A DNA stretch of 64,000 bases, taken from NCBI RefSeq assembly GCF_018437225.1, contig NZ_JAAMFI010000002.1, forward strand, positions 124,001 to 188,000. The letters are read 5' to 3'. Each line of letters opens with the position of its first letter. Within the stretch, counting starts at the first letter, position 1. Shown one piece after another: positions 15,532-23,259 of the stretch. The stretch comes from Fructobacillus papyriferae (GTDB taxonomy: Bacteria > Bacillota > Bacilli > Lactobacillales > Lactobacillaceae). The position numbers and the translations under genes are program-made. Under the pieces are notes generated by a model. It was not told the DNA's origin and did no database searches. It worked only from the letters and a program-made list of their open reading frames with translations.

Positions 15532-16470
15532 ATGAAAAAGCTTCTTGTTGCTGTCGCGGTAGTGATTGTCGCTGTTGGTGGTTTCTTCGCTTTCAATTCT
15601 GCGGGAAAGAAATCGGATTCAGGCAAGTCAAGTTCGGGGATGGATTTAAAAGAATTGAATGTTCAATTCATTCCTTCGTCCCAGTCGGATAGCTTGCTAG
15701 CCAAGGCAAAGCCACTGGAAACGTTGTTGAGTAAGCAACTTGGAATTCCAGTGCACGTGTCATTGTCAACGGACACGAACTCAGTTATTGAAGCAATGGG
15801 TGCCAAGAAAGTTGATATGGGCTTCTTATCACCAGCCGCCTATGTCATGGCACACAAGCAGTATGGTGCGAAAGTCATTATGCAGTCAACGCGTTATGGG
15901 ATTAAAAATGACAATACCGGAGCGAAGACGGATAAGTTAGTTGATGACTATAACTCAATGGTTATCGTCAAAAAGGATTCAAACATTAAGTCAGTAGCGG
16001 ACTTGAAGGGCAAAAAGATTGCGGTTCAAGGCCCAACTTCGGATGCGGGATATATTTTCCCAGCCGTCGAATTGAACAAGAAGGGTGTTAACGTCTTGAA
16101 GGACGCAACGCTGGTTCAGGTGAAGGGTCACGATCAAGGTGTCCTCTCAGTCATGAATGGTGATACGGATGCTGCCTTTATCTTCGGTGATGCTCGTAAC
16201 ATCGTGAAGAAGGATCAGCCGGATGTCTTTGATAAGACGCGCATCTTGTATACCACGGATGGTATTCCAAACGACACGATCTCACTCCGTAAGGGTGTCA
16301 GCGCTTCTGATTCTGAAAAGATTGAAAAAGCAATGGAAAAGATCGCCAAGACTGATGAAGGTAAGAAGGTCTTGCACGACGTTTACTCATGGGATGGCGT
16401 GACGAGCTCAAAGGATTCACACTTTGACATCGTCCGTAAGTACCAGAGTCAATTGCAAAAAATGCAATAA
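15532..16470 (+). CDS. phnD: PhnD-like substrate-binding protein of a phosphonate/phosphite-type ABC importer
   Basis: The 312-residue periplasmic-binding-fold protein belongs to the PhnD/SsuA/transferrin group (NVQFIPSSQSD near the N terminus, GFLSPAAYV, and the conserved QGPTSDAG loop around 165). It would capture phosphonate, phosphite or a phosphate ester outside the cell and hand it to PhnE. The N terminus is a hydrophobic segment at about 4-21 without any cysteine, so there is no lipobox; the protein seems anchored by an uncleaved membrane helix instead of a lipid. No C-P lyase genes are near, so a simple phosphonate-breakdown role is not supported. It leads the operon phnD-phnC-phnE-phnE. 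Confidence 0.87.
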   Translation: MKKLLVAVAVVIVAVGGFFAFNSAGKKSDSGKSSSGMDLKELNVQFIPSSQSDSLLAKAKPLETLLSKQLGIPVHVSLSTDTNSVIEAMGAKKVDMGFLSPAAYVMAHKQYGAKVIMQSTRYGIKNDNTGAKTDKLVDDYNSMVIVKKDSNIKSVADLKGKKIAVQGPTSDAGYIFPAVELNKKGVNVLKDATLVQVKGHDQGVLSVMNGDTDAAFIFGDARNIVKKDQPDVFDKTRILYTTDGIPNDTISLRKGVSASDSEKIEKAMEKIAKTDEGKKVLHDVYSWDGVTSSKDSHFDIVRKYQSQLQKMQ

Positions 16471-16483
16471 CGATTAATTTTGC

Positions 16484-16519
16484 CAAAATGGTCGCCACCA
16501 TTGGTGGACGGCCATTTTG
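16484..16519 (+). repeat. Intercistronic hairpin between phnD and phnC
   Basis: CAAAATGG (16484-16491) and CCATTTTG (16512-16519) enclose an inner stem GCCACC/GGTGG. There is no T run. Hairpins at this position commonly stabilise the binding-protein message so that it is made in excess over the transporter. Confidence 0.65.
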
Positions 16520-16561
16520 TGCCGTATAGAGTAGTTTGAATCGGATAACGAAGAGAAAATT

Positions 16562-17362
16562 ATGACTGAAAATAAAGGGAACATTGAAATCAAGAATGTC
16601 TCAAAAGTGTATCCAAACGGTACAATTGGACTAAAGGACATTAACTTAGACATTAAGCAGGGCGAATTCGTGATGATTGTGGGGCTATCTGGTTCCGGTA
16701 AGTCCACGTTGCTGCGGGCCATTAACCGTTTGCATGACGTCACCGAGGGCGAAATTCTGATCGATGGTCAAAATATCACCAAGGCGACGGGCGATAAGCT
16801 ACACAAGATTCGTCGCTCAACGGCTATGATTTTCCAAAACTATAATTTGGTTAAGACCTCATCGGTCTATCGAAACGTGATGTCCGGTCGCGTTGGGTAT
16901 TACCCAGCCTGGAAGGCGGCGCTTGGGCTGTTTACAAAAGAAGATCAAGAGATGGTTAAGACTAACCTTTCTCGTGTGAATTTGCTTGATAAGTACTACG
17001 TAAAGGCCCGTGATCTCTCTGGTGGCCAACAGCAGCGTGTTGGGATCGCCCGTGCGCTGATGCAAGAACCATCGGTTATCTTAGCCGACGAACCGGTTTC
17101 TGGTTTGGATCCTAAAACGACTAAGCAGGTCATGAATGATTTGAAGAAGTTGAACGAAGAAGATGGTATGACCATCGTCTTAAACGTTCACTCCATTGGG
17201 CTGGCGCTCAAATACTCAAGTCGAATTGTTGGTTTGAAAGACGGTCGCATCATTTACGATAAGCCAATCGAAGAAGTCGACAAGCGGGACTTTAAGGAAA
17301 TTTATCGTGAAGCAGGAGATGACAGCCACCTTGATGCTGGCGACGATGTGGAGGCAGATTGA
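16562..17362 (+). CDS. phnC: PhnC-like ABC transporter ATPase
   Basis: A 266-residue ATPase with Walker A GLSGSGKST (41-49), the Q loop, signature LSGGQQQR (152-159) and Walker B VILADEP. The sequence pattern, including the insert with VMSGRVGYYPAW, is that of the phosphonate importer ATPase PhnC. The acidic C-terminal tail (DDSHLDAGDDVEAD) is a local feature. Its stop codon overlaps the start of phnE by one base, so the genes are translationally coupled. Confidence 0.92.
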   Translation: MTENKGNIEIKNVSKVYPNGTIGLKDINLDIKQGEFVMIVGLSGSGKSTLLRAINRLHDVTEGEILIDGQNITKATGDKLHKIRRSTAMIFQNYNLVKTSSVYRNVMSGRVGYYPAWKAALGLFTKEDQEMVKTNLSRVNLLDKYYVKARDLSGGQQQRVGIARALMQEPSVILADEPVSGLDPKTTKQVMNDLKKLNEEDGMTIVLNVHSIGLALKYSSRIVGLKDGRIIYDKPIEEVDKRDFKEIYREAGDDSHLDAGDDVEAD

Positions 17363-18144
17363 TGGCACAATCGCTTCCAAAACGGTCAATGATGAAGGAA
17401 TGGCACATCATTGGCTTTACAATCTTTTTGTTCTTGGTCTTTGCCGTTATTTTATCAGCGCAAGCAACCGGGGTCGGCCAGGAGTTCTCAGCCGACCAGT
17501 TCATTGACTTATGGACTAAGATGGCTAGTCCAGACTGGTCTTATATTCCGGCCGTGATCACGCCTTTGCTTCAAACCATTCAAATGGCCATTGTCGGCAC
17601 GTTGATTGGTTGTGTGGCGGCGATTCCGGTTGCCCTTGTATCGGCTTCAAACATCGTGCGCAACTCTTTTGTTCGTGGCATTGTCCGCTTTATCATGAAC
17701 TTAGTTCGTTCCATTCCTGAAATGTTGTTGGCTGCACTCTTTGTGGCGGTTGTCGGAATTGGTGCCTTATCCGGTGTTTTGGCCTTATCGGTTTTCTCCT
17801 TTGGAATGATGTTCAAATTGCTTTACGAGGCAATCGAAACTGTCGACGAGGGACCAATCGAAGCCATGCGCGCTGCTGGTGGAAACCGTAACCAGGTGAT
17901 TATCTTTGCGGTGATTCCACAGGTTTTGAATCAGTACTTGTCCTTTTTCCTCTACACTTTGGAAATCAACGTTCGTGCTTCTGCCGTTCTTGGTTACCTT
18001 GGTGCCGGTGGAATCGGGCTTTACTTAAACACGACGCTTGAAATGTTCCGTTATGACCGAACGTCGGTTGTGATCTTGGCCATTCTCGTGGTGGTTGTTC
18101 TGGTTGATGCACTATCCAATAAACTCCGGGAGGCTTTGTCATGA
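17362..18144 (+). CDS. phnE: PhnE-like ABC transporter permease 1
   Basis: A 260-residue inner membrane protein with about six membrane helices and the cytoplasmic EAA loop (EAMRAAGGNRNQ) that docks on PhnC. The ATG at 17362 overlaps the phnC stop codon (TGATG). PhnE importers often have two permease genes forming a heterodimer, and the second copy follows directly with a four-base overlap. Confidence 0.92.
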   Translation: MAQSLPKRSMMKEWHIIGFTIFLFLVFAVILSAQATGVGQEFSADQFIDLWTKMASPDWSYIPAVITPLLQTIQMAIVGTLIGCVAAIPVALVSASNIVRNSFVRGIVRFIMNLVRSIPEMLLAALFVAVVGIGALSGVLALSVFSFGMMFKLLYEAIETVDEGPIEAMRAAGGNRNQVIIFAVIPQVLNQYLSFFLYTLEINVRASAVLGYLGAGGIGLYLNTTLEMFRYDRTSVVILAILVVVVLVDALSNKLREALS

Positions 18145-18935
18145 TGGTAAAAAAACGTTCATTTTATGAGCAAAGTCGCCCATATCTCATTGCATTCATC
18201 GTCTTGGTGATTGTCATCTGGGCATTTTCTGGGATTCAATTTTCTGGGATTAAGGCATCTGCTGGCCAGATTCTTGGTTCGATCTTTTCAGGACTATTCC
18301 ATCCCGATTGGTCCTATGTCTATTCTGGGCACGGAGAAGATTTGGTATCGGCGTTGATTGAAACGCTGGCGATTGCCTTTCTTGGAACGATTATTTCGTC
18401 CTTTATCGCGGTGCCCTTTGCTTTCTGGGCAGCCCGGACGTCAAAGAAGTTCTCTAGCCGTTCGACTTTTGGAAAGTTTCTGCTCACGGTTATTCGTGTG
18501 TTCCCAGAATTAGTGTTGGCCATTATGTTTATTAAGGCGGTTGGCCCAGGTGCTTTTGCAGGTGTCTTGGCCATGGGCGTGCACTCCATTGGAATGATGG
18601 GAAAGCTCTTCTCAGAAGCGATTGAAAATATTGATCGTGGTCCAGAAGAAGCCATTATTTCTGCTGGTGGAAACCGTTTTGATGCCTTAAGCTGGGCAAC
18701 TTTACCAACGGTTTTGCCTGAATTTATCAATTTTACCCTCTACCGTTTTGAAATCGCGGTCCGTTCCGCTTCCATCCTTGGAATCGTTGGGGCCGGTGGT
18801 GTTGGTGCGCCATTGATTTTCGCACTGTCCACGCGTTCGTGGTCACGTGTCGGGATCATCTTAATTGGAATCGTTGTCATGGTGACGGCCATTGACTGGC
18901 TTTCAGGTACCATCCGAAAACAATTATTGAAGTAA
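18141..18935 (+). CDS. phnE: PhnE-like ABC transporter permease 2
   Basis: A 264-residue permease, paralogous to the preceding gene, with the matching EAA loop (EAIISAGGNRFDALSW) and helix pattern. The start ATG overlaps the previous stop codon as ATGA. With phnC and phnD this completes a four-gene importer. A hairpin with a five-base T run follows and stands just before the phosphatase gene. Confidence 0.92.
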   Translation: MMVKKRSFYEQSRPYLIAFIVLVIVIWAFSGIQFSGIKASAGQILGSIFSGLFHPDWSYVYSGHGEDLVSALIETLAIAFLGTIISSFIAVPFAFWAARTSKKFSSRSTFGKFLLTVIRVFPELVLAIMFIKAVGPGAFAGVLAMGVHSIGMMGKLFSEAIENIDRGPEEAIISAGGNRFDALSWATLPTVLPEFINFTLYRFEIAVRSASILGIVGAGGVGAPLIFALSTRSWSRVGIILIGIVVMVTAIDWLSGTIRKQLLK

Positions 18936-18946
18936 TCGTAATGATA

Positions 18947-18979
18947 AGCAGGGGGCCAGATTGGCTGGCCTGCTTTTTG
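18947..18979 (+). terminator. Terminator-like hairpin between phnE2 and the phosphatase gene
   Basis: AGCAGG...GGCCAG on the left pairs with CTGGCC-TGCT on the right and runs into TTTTT. The next start codon is only about 14 bases beyond, too close for a new promoter, so this probably acts as a leaky or attenuating terminator inside one operon. Confidence 0.75.
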
Positions 18980-18992
18980 ATTGGATAAGGAA

Positions 18993-20558
18993 ATGAAATT
19001 ACAGGTATTATCAACATCAGATAGTCACACTTTTTGGTGGGCAAGTAACATTATTGATCGAGACGCAGTCAAACCTTATGGGTTATTCCGTGCTGCTTCA
19101 ACTATGGCAGTGGTGGAACAAATGGCCAAAGTAAGGGGCGATTTCGTCTTGAAAATTGAAAACGGGGACTTTATTCAAGGCTCACCTCTTGGCACGTACC
19201 TGGCCAATGTGGCGGTGGATAAGTCCGCTGTTTTTAAGAAGATGCCACAGGAGATGGGTTATGATGCCCGGGTCTTAGGAAATCACGAATTCAACTTTGG
19301 ACGTGCGTACTTGGAGCATATTTTTAAAGATGACGAATCGCTTCTAAATGCCAATGTGTTAGATGAGGAGACTGGGCTGCCATTCATCGGAAAGGCCTAT
19401 AACATATTTGAAAAAAAGGGGAAGAAAGTTGCGGTCATAGGTTTAACGACTAAGTATGTGCCCAATTGGGAACGGCCTGAAAACATTCCCGGGCTCCTCT
19501 TTGAAGATCCTGTGAAGATCGCTCGAGACCTGGTCAAGAAGCTTTCCAAACAGGTCGATGCGGTGATTATTGCCTATCATGGCGGCTTTTCCCGTGACCT
19601 GGACACAAACGAGCTCTTGGAGAAGGAAACTGGGGAAAATCAAGGCAACGAACTCTTGGAAATTCCTGGTGTCAGTGCCTTGGTAACCGGCCATCAGCAC
19701 CGCCTTTTGTCCGGAGTATATAAGGGTATTCCCATTAGTCAACCGGGCTATCGGGCAGAAGCCGTTGGCCAATTGACGGTGGATTTGGATGCTGATCGAA
19801 ATCAGAAAGCGAGTGATACAACGAAGTGTCCTTCCGCCCGTTTGATCAAAACGGCCGACTGGCCAGAAAAAGCCAAGTATGTCAATGAAATGGCAGGGAT
19901 CAAAGCTGATTTAGATCAATGGCTAGACCAAGTAATCGCCCACCTCGCTACCGATTTGATTTTAGAGAATATACCAAAAGCCAGACAAGAAGGGCATGAC
20001 TTTGTTGATTTGATTAATCAAGTGCAACTAGAGACTACAGGAGCCGACCTTTCGGCCACTGCCCTTTTTAACGATGAAATGCCCGGCTTTCATCGGGCGG
20101 TAACCAGGCGCGAACTGCTGGGCAACTACCCATTCCCGAACACATTGGTCAGCATTTCCTTAACGGGTGAGCAACTGAAAACGGCTTTGGAAGTGAACGC
20201 TGGTTACTTTAGTCTTCAAGATGATGCGATCAAGGTCAGCCAAGCCTATCAATACCCAAAAAAGCAGGATTATAACTACGACTTGTGGTCCGGGTTGGTT
20301 TATCGGTTTGATCTAACAATGCCCCTAGGGCAGCGGGTGGTGATTGAAACGGTCAATGGACAACCATATGATCCAAAAAAGACCTACACGGTCGCGGTCA
20401 ATAATTATCGGGCAACGGGTGCTGGAAACGAGGTCTTTTCAAAAGGGAAAGTGATCAAAGACTATCCGAAACCGCTAACGACTTTGCTAGCTGATTATCT
20501 GGAAAAACACGATGGATTAGTCATCGAAAAGCAGCATAATTTTCACATTGATAAGTAA
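18993..20558 (+). CDS. 5'-nucleotidase/cyclic phosphodiesterase-like metallophosphatase
   Basis: The 521-residue protein has the two-domain 5'-nucleotidase form. The N-terminal calcineurin-like domain shows DSH (Asp10, His12), GD (58-59), GNHE (96-99), the AYHGG and TGHQHR metal ligands; the C-terminal nucleotide-binding domain follows from about residue 330. It would release phosphate from nucleotides or related esters. There is no signal peptide, so unlike classical cell-surface 5'-nucleotidases it should act in the cytoplasm. The start is ATG 18993 after ATAAGGA. Being downstream of the phn importer, it may dephosphorylate the imported compound; that link is an inference. Confidence 0.88.
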   Translation: MKLQVLSTSDSHTFWWASNIIDRDAVKPYGLFRAASTMAVVEQMAKVRGDFVLKIENGDFIQGSPLGTYLANVAVDKSAVFKKMPQEMGYDARVLGNHEFNFGRAYLEHIFKDDESLLNANVLDEETGLPFIGKAYNIFEKKGKKVAVIGLTTKYVPNWERPENIPGLLFEDPVKIARDLVKKLSKQVDAVIIAYHGGFSRDLDTNELLEKETGENQGNELLEIPGVSALVTGHQHRLLSGVYKGIPISQPGYRAEAVGQLTVDLDADRNQKASDTTKCPSARLIKTADWPEKAKYVNEMAGIKADLDQWLDQVIAHLATDLILENIPKARQEGHDFVDLINQVQLETTGADLSATALFNDEMPGFHRAVTRRELLGNYPFPNTLVSISLTGEQLKTALEVNAGYFSLQDDAIKVSQAYQYPKKQDYNYDLWSGLVYRFDLTMPLGQRVVIETVNGQPYDPKKTYTVAVNNYRATGAGNEVFSKGKVIKDYPKPLTTLLADYLEKHDGLVIEKQHNFHIDK

Positions 20559-20594
20559 AAAGGCAGCGAAACAAAACGTTTCGCTGCCTTTTTA
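20557..20594. terminator. Strong terminator after the phosphatase gene
   Basis: AAGGCAGCGAAAC and GTTTCGCTGCCTT form a long perfect stem with A and T runs on either side. It serves both this operon and the convergent gene at 20599. Confidence 0.92.
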
Positions 20595-20598
20595 TTCA

Positions 20599-21198
20599 TT
20601 ATTTACGTTTGGCTAATTTGTGGTCAAGCAAGACAAAAAGGTAACCCAGAATCAAGAAGAAAAGAACGAGACCCGACACATAACCAGCAACAGCAGCCCA
20701 ACCAATTGCTTCTGAATCGATGAAGAAATAAGGGTAGTGGGCGCCCGTTAACGGGTAGACGACCTTAAATTGAGCGGCAATTAACGTAAAGACGTAATAA
20801 ACCAGAGGGATGATCAGCCAGTAGATGGGCGCTTTTTTACTAAAGCCGCCTTTTTGATCAAAGAAGAGCCAGTCCAAAATGACCATCATTGGCACGATTA
20901 AGTGCGCCAAGAATGTACCGGCATAGTCGGCAAATGTTTTCATATTAAAGGAATGGGGGGCCAAGATACACCAGTAGATTAACATGGTCACGGTGATGGC
21001 TAACGTCACGGCGCCCTTCACGTTAGGATTGTACCCCTGCTTTTTGACCAGCAAGTAGGCAAAATATAGGATACACAAAATGTTGGACATAATGGTGTAG
21101 TACAAGAACTTGGCCGGTTCCAAATTGGTTTCGACCAGCACACCGATAATGCCAACGATGACAAGTAGGGTGCGGTAGCTATTTTTTAGGCGATTCAT
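20599..21198 (-). CDS. Pr6Pr family membrane protein
   Basis: A 199-residue protein with six predicted membrane segments that matches the Pr6Pr pattern (conserved HLIVPMMVILDWLFFD in the middle and a PYFFID box near the C terminus). The function of the family is unknown. I chose ATG 21198, which has GAGGAAAG about 11 bases before it; a TTG eight codons earlier overlaps that ribosome site. It is monocistronic and convergent with the phosphatase gene. Confidence 0.75.
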   Translation of the reverse strand: MNRLKNSYRTLLVIVGIIGVLVETNLEPAKFLYYTIMSNILCILYFAYLLVKKQGYNPNVKGAVTLAITVTMLIYWCILAPHSFNMKTFADYAGTFLAHLIVPMMVILDWLFFDQKGGFSKKAPIYWLIIPLVYYVFTLIAAQFKVVYPLTGAHYPYFFIDSEAIGWAAVAGYVSGLVLFFLILGYLFVLLDHKLAKRK

Positions 21199-21346
21199 GG
21201 TTGAATTACTTTCCTCTTTCAAAATTTATTCATAAATACAAGAACCAGTATACCTTAGCGGGCGAAAAAGTCCCAGTCTTGCTTTTGGAAACAAACGGCT
21301 GACCGGTCTGTGAACTAACCGATATGTCGTTTATTTTAAATTTAAT

Positions 21347-21415
21347 CTAAAGCGCTTATATTAAGAAGCATCGCTTCTGTAATATTTGTAACATTAATAA
21401 CATTTGTGGTATAGT
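21347..21415 (+). promoter_or_regulatory. Promoter with possible cre site for the quinone reductase gene
   Basis: TTGTAA (21386-21391) and TATAGT (21410-21415) are 18 bases apart. Upstream, CTAAAGCGCTTATA (21347-21360) matches 11 of 14 positions of the CcpA cre consensus. The inverted repeat AGAAGC-ATC-GCTTCT (21364-21378) lies between them. Confidence 0.55.
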
Positions 21416-21484
21416 TAAGTCGTTCGTTTTAATGAGTTGCTCGCGCACCTTTTTTGGCGACTCAAGAAAAGAGAGGAGCCAAAA

Positions 21485-22084
21485 ATGAATATTTTAATCG
21501 TACAGGGGCATCCAGATGATCAGTCATTTACCCATTCGAATGCCTTAAATAGTTACGAAAATTTGAGAGAAGATGGGATGAACGTCCAAATCGTGGACTT
21601 AGCCATCGCTGATTTTGATCCCATTTTACGTTATGGCTATCGAGCCGTGATGAAGGATCTCACCCTTGTTCACCAATTCCAGAAAAAAATTGACTGGGCG
21701 GACCACATCTGTTTTTTCTTTCCCATCTGGTGGGGGGGCGAGCCGGCATTGTTGAAAGGCATGTTAGACCGTGTGTTGATGCCTGGCTTTGCCTATGAGC
21801 GCAAGGGTCCCCTTCGGATCCGCGGATTCTTGAAGGGAAAGAAAGCGAGCCTTTTTATGACTGCTGATGATCCAGCTTACTATCACAAGCGGATAGGTGG
21901 CATTGTCAGCCGCTGGCGGCGCGATATTTTAGGCATTACCGGCATGAAACTTGCGAAAGTGATGCTGCTTGGCGGGACACGCTGGGTGACGGATGAAGCC
22001 AAGCGATTCGAATACATGAACCGTTGCAGTAGTCAAATTTTAGCTTTTGCACTACAAGATTACGAACGACCACTGATTGAATAA
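21485..22084 (+). CDS. NAD(P)H-dependent oxidoreductase, NQO1/KefF flavodoxin fold
   Basis: The 199-residue protein begins MNILIVQGHP and has the FFFPIWWGGEPALLKGMLDRV segment, both typical of FMN/FAD quinone reductases of the NQO1/KefF family. They reduce quinones or other small electrophiles by two electrons. The ATG at 21485 has GAGGAG upstream; the frame extends further 5' but without a ribosome site. It is a single-gene unit with its own promoter and long terminator. The physiological substrate cannot be told. Confidence 0.85.
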   Translation: MNILIVQGHPDDQSFTHSNALNSYENLREDGMNVQIVDLAIADFDPILRYGYRAVMKDLTLVHQFQKKIDWADHICFFFPIWWGGEPALLKGMLDRVLMPGFAYERKGPLRIRGFLKGKKASLFMTADDPAYYHKRIGGIVSRWRRDILGITGMKLAKVMLLGGTRWVTDEAKRFEYMNRCSSQILAFALQDYERPLIE

Positions 22085-22147
22085 AAAGCCGTTAAAAAAC
22101 ACCAGTCTCGTGTTAGCGAGACCGGTGTTCCAAACGGCTTTTTTATG
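22082..22147. terminator. Long composite terminator
   Basis: AAAAGCCGTT...AACGGCTTTT encloses an inner stem ACACC-GTCTCG/CGAGAC-GGTGT. The T run at the right serves the plus-strand gene, and the A run on the left gives a T run for the minus-strand glycosyltransferase genes. Confidence 0.9.
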
Positions 22148-22152
22148 TGGCA

Positions 22153-23244
22153 TTATTGAAATTCAGGATGGTAAAAACTGTTCCGGTATTGGCTGGAAAA
22201 AGACGCGATGCCGGATTCGCCCGTCGTCGTTTGGCAGACAAGAGGCACGATTTCCGCCTTCCTTTCTTCAGCTTGAGTCAGCCGTTGACTTTTTTCTTGA
22301 ATGACAAAGGTTGGCCGAGCCTTGACTTCAGTAAAGACTTTGCCGACGTAGGTACCAATAACGCTGATGGCCATTAGGTTAAGCCCGCCAAGCAGCCAGA
22401 TGAAGATCATTAAGGATGACCAGCCAGCGGTGGGGTGGCCAATGATTTTTTCTAAAATTGTGTAAGCAATTTCGAAAAAAGCGATGGAGGAAACCGCGAG
22501 TCCGAGGTTAAAAAGCAATTTGATTGGTTTGACTGAAAATGAGGTGATGCCGTCAATGGCAAAGGCTAACATTTTCTTTAGCGGATACTTTGATGAACCG
22601 GCTTCACGCTTTTTTCGTTCATAGTAGACTTTGCTGGAAGGGTAGCCAACAAGAGGAACCATCGCGCGTAGGAAAAGATTTCGTTCGGGCATGGCTAGTA
22701 GCGCTTTGACGGCTCGTTTTGACATCAATCGAAAGTCCGCGTGATTAAAGACGAGCTCGACTCCGAGCCAGGCGGCAGTCCGGTAGAAGGCCAGCGCGGA
22801 ATTCTTCTTGAACCAACTGTCTTGCTCTCTTGATGAACGGACAGCATAGACGATATCCGATCCAGTTAGGTACTGATCCACCATCGATTCAATGATGGTT
22901 GGATTGTCTTGCAAATCAGCATCCAATGTCACGGTGATGTCGGCTAGTCGAATGGCTTCAGTCAGACCAGCTAGTAGCGCTTTTTGGTGCCCAAAGTTAC
23001 GGGATAGTTGGACCGTTAGAATATCGCTTGTCTCCTGTTCCATCTGTGCCATCAGATCGGCCGTGTGATCTGTTGAGCCGTCGTCAACAATTAGAATAAA
23101 GGAGTCGGTGGCGATTTTTTTAGCTTGGATCAGCTGCTTTTTGATATTGGTTAAGATGGTGACCGTCTGCGCCAACATTTCCTCTTCGTTATAAGCGGGA
23201 AGAATGAAGGCGAGTTTGGCCGCCTTATTTCTCACATTTTCCAT
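22153..23244 (-). CDS. GT2 polyprenyl-phosphate glycosyltransferase (GtrB/YkcC-like)
   Basis: A 363-residue enzyme of the DPM1/GtrB group: a GT-A domain with PAYNEEE (17-23), VDDGS (53-57) and the metal-binding DAD (108-110, in LDADLQDN), then two membrane segments near 245-325. Such enzymes load a sugar on undecaprenyl phosphate at the cytoplasmic face. The C-terminal tail of about 45 residues after the second helix is longer than usual. It lies 15 bases after the multi-membrane GT39 gene, the same pairing as Bacillus subtilis ykcB-ykcC, where a GT2 enzyme supplies lipid-linked sugar to a GT-C enzyme that decorates cell-wall polymer outside. Confidence 0.88.
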   Translation of the reverse strand: MENVRNKAAKLAFILPAYNEEEMLAQTVTILTNIKKQLIQAKKIATDSFILIVDDGSTDHTADLMAQMEQETSDILTVQLSRNFGHQKALLAGLTEAIRLADITVTLDADLQDNPTIIESMVDQYLTGSDIVYAVRSSREQDSWFKKNSALAFYRTAAWLGVELVFNHADFRLMSKRAVKALLAMPERNLFLRAMVPLVGYPSSKVYYERKKREAGSSKYPLKKMLAFAIDGITSFSVKPIKLLFNLGLAVSSIAFFEIAYTILEKIIGHPTAGWSSLMIFIWLLGGLNLMAISVIGTYVGKVFTEVKARPTFVIQEKSQRLTQAEERKAEIVPLVCQTTTGESGIASFSSQYRNSFYHPEFQ

Positions 23245-23259
23245 GACGGGTCCTTTCTG

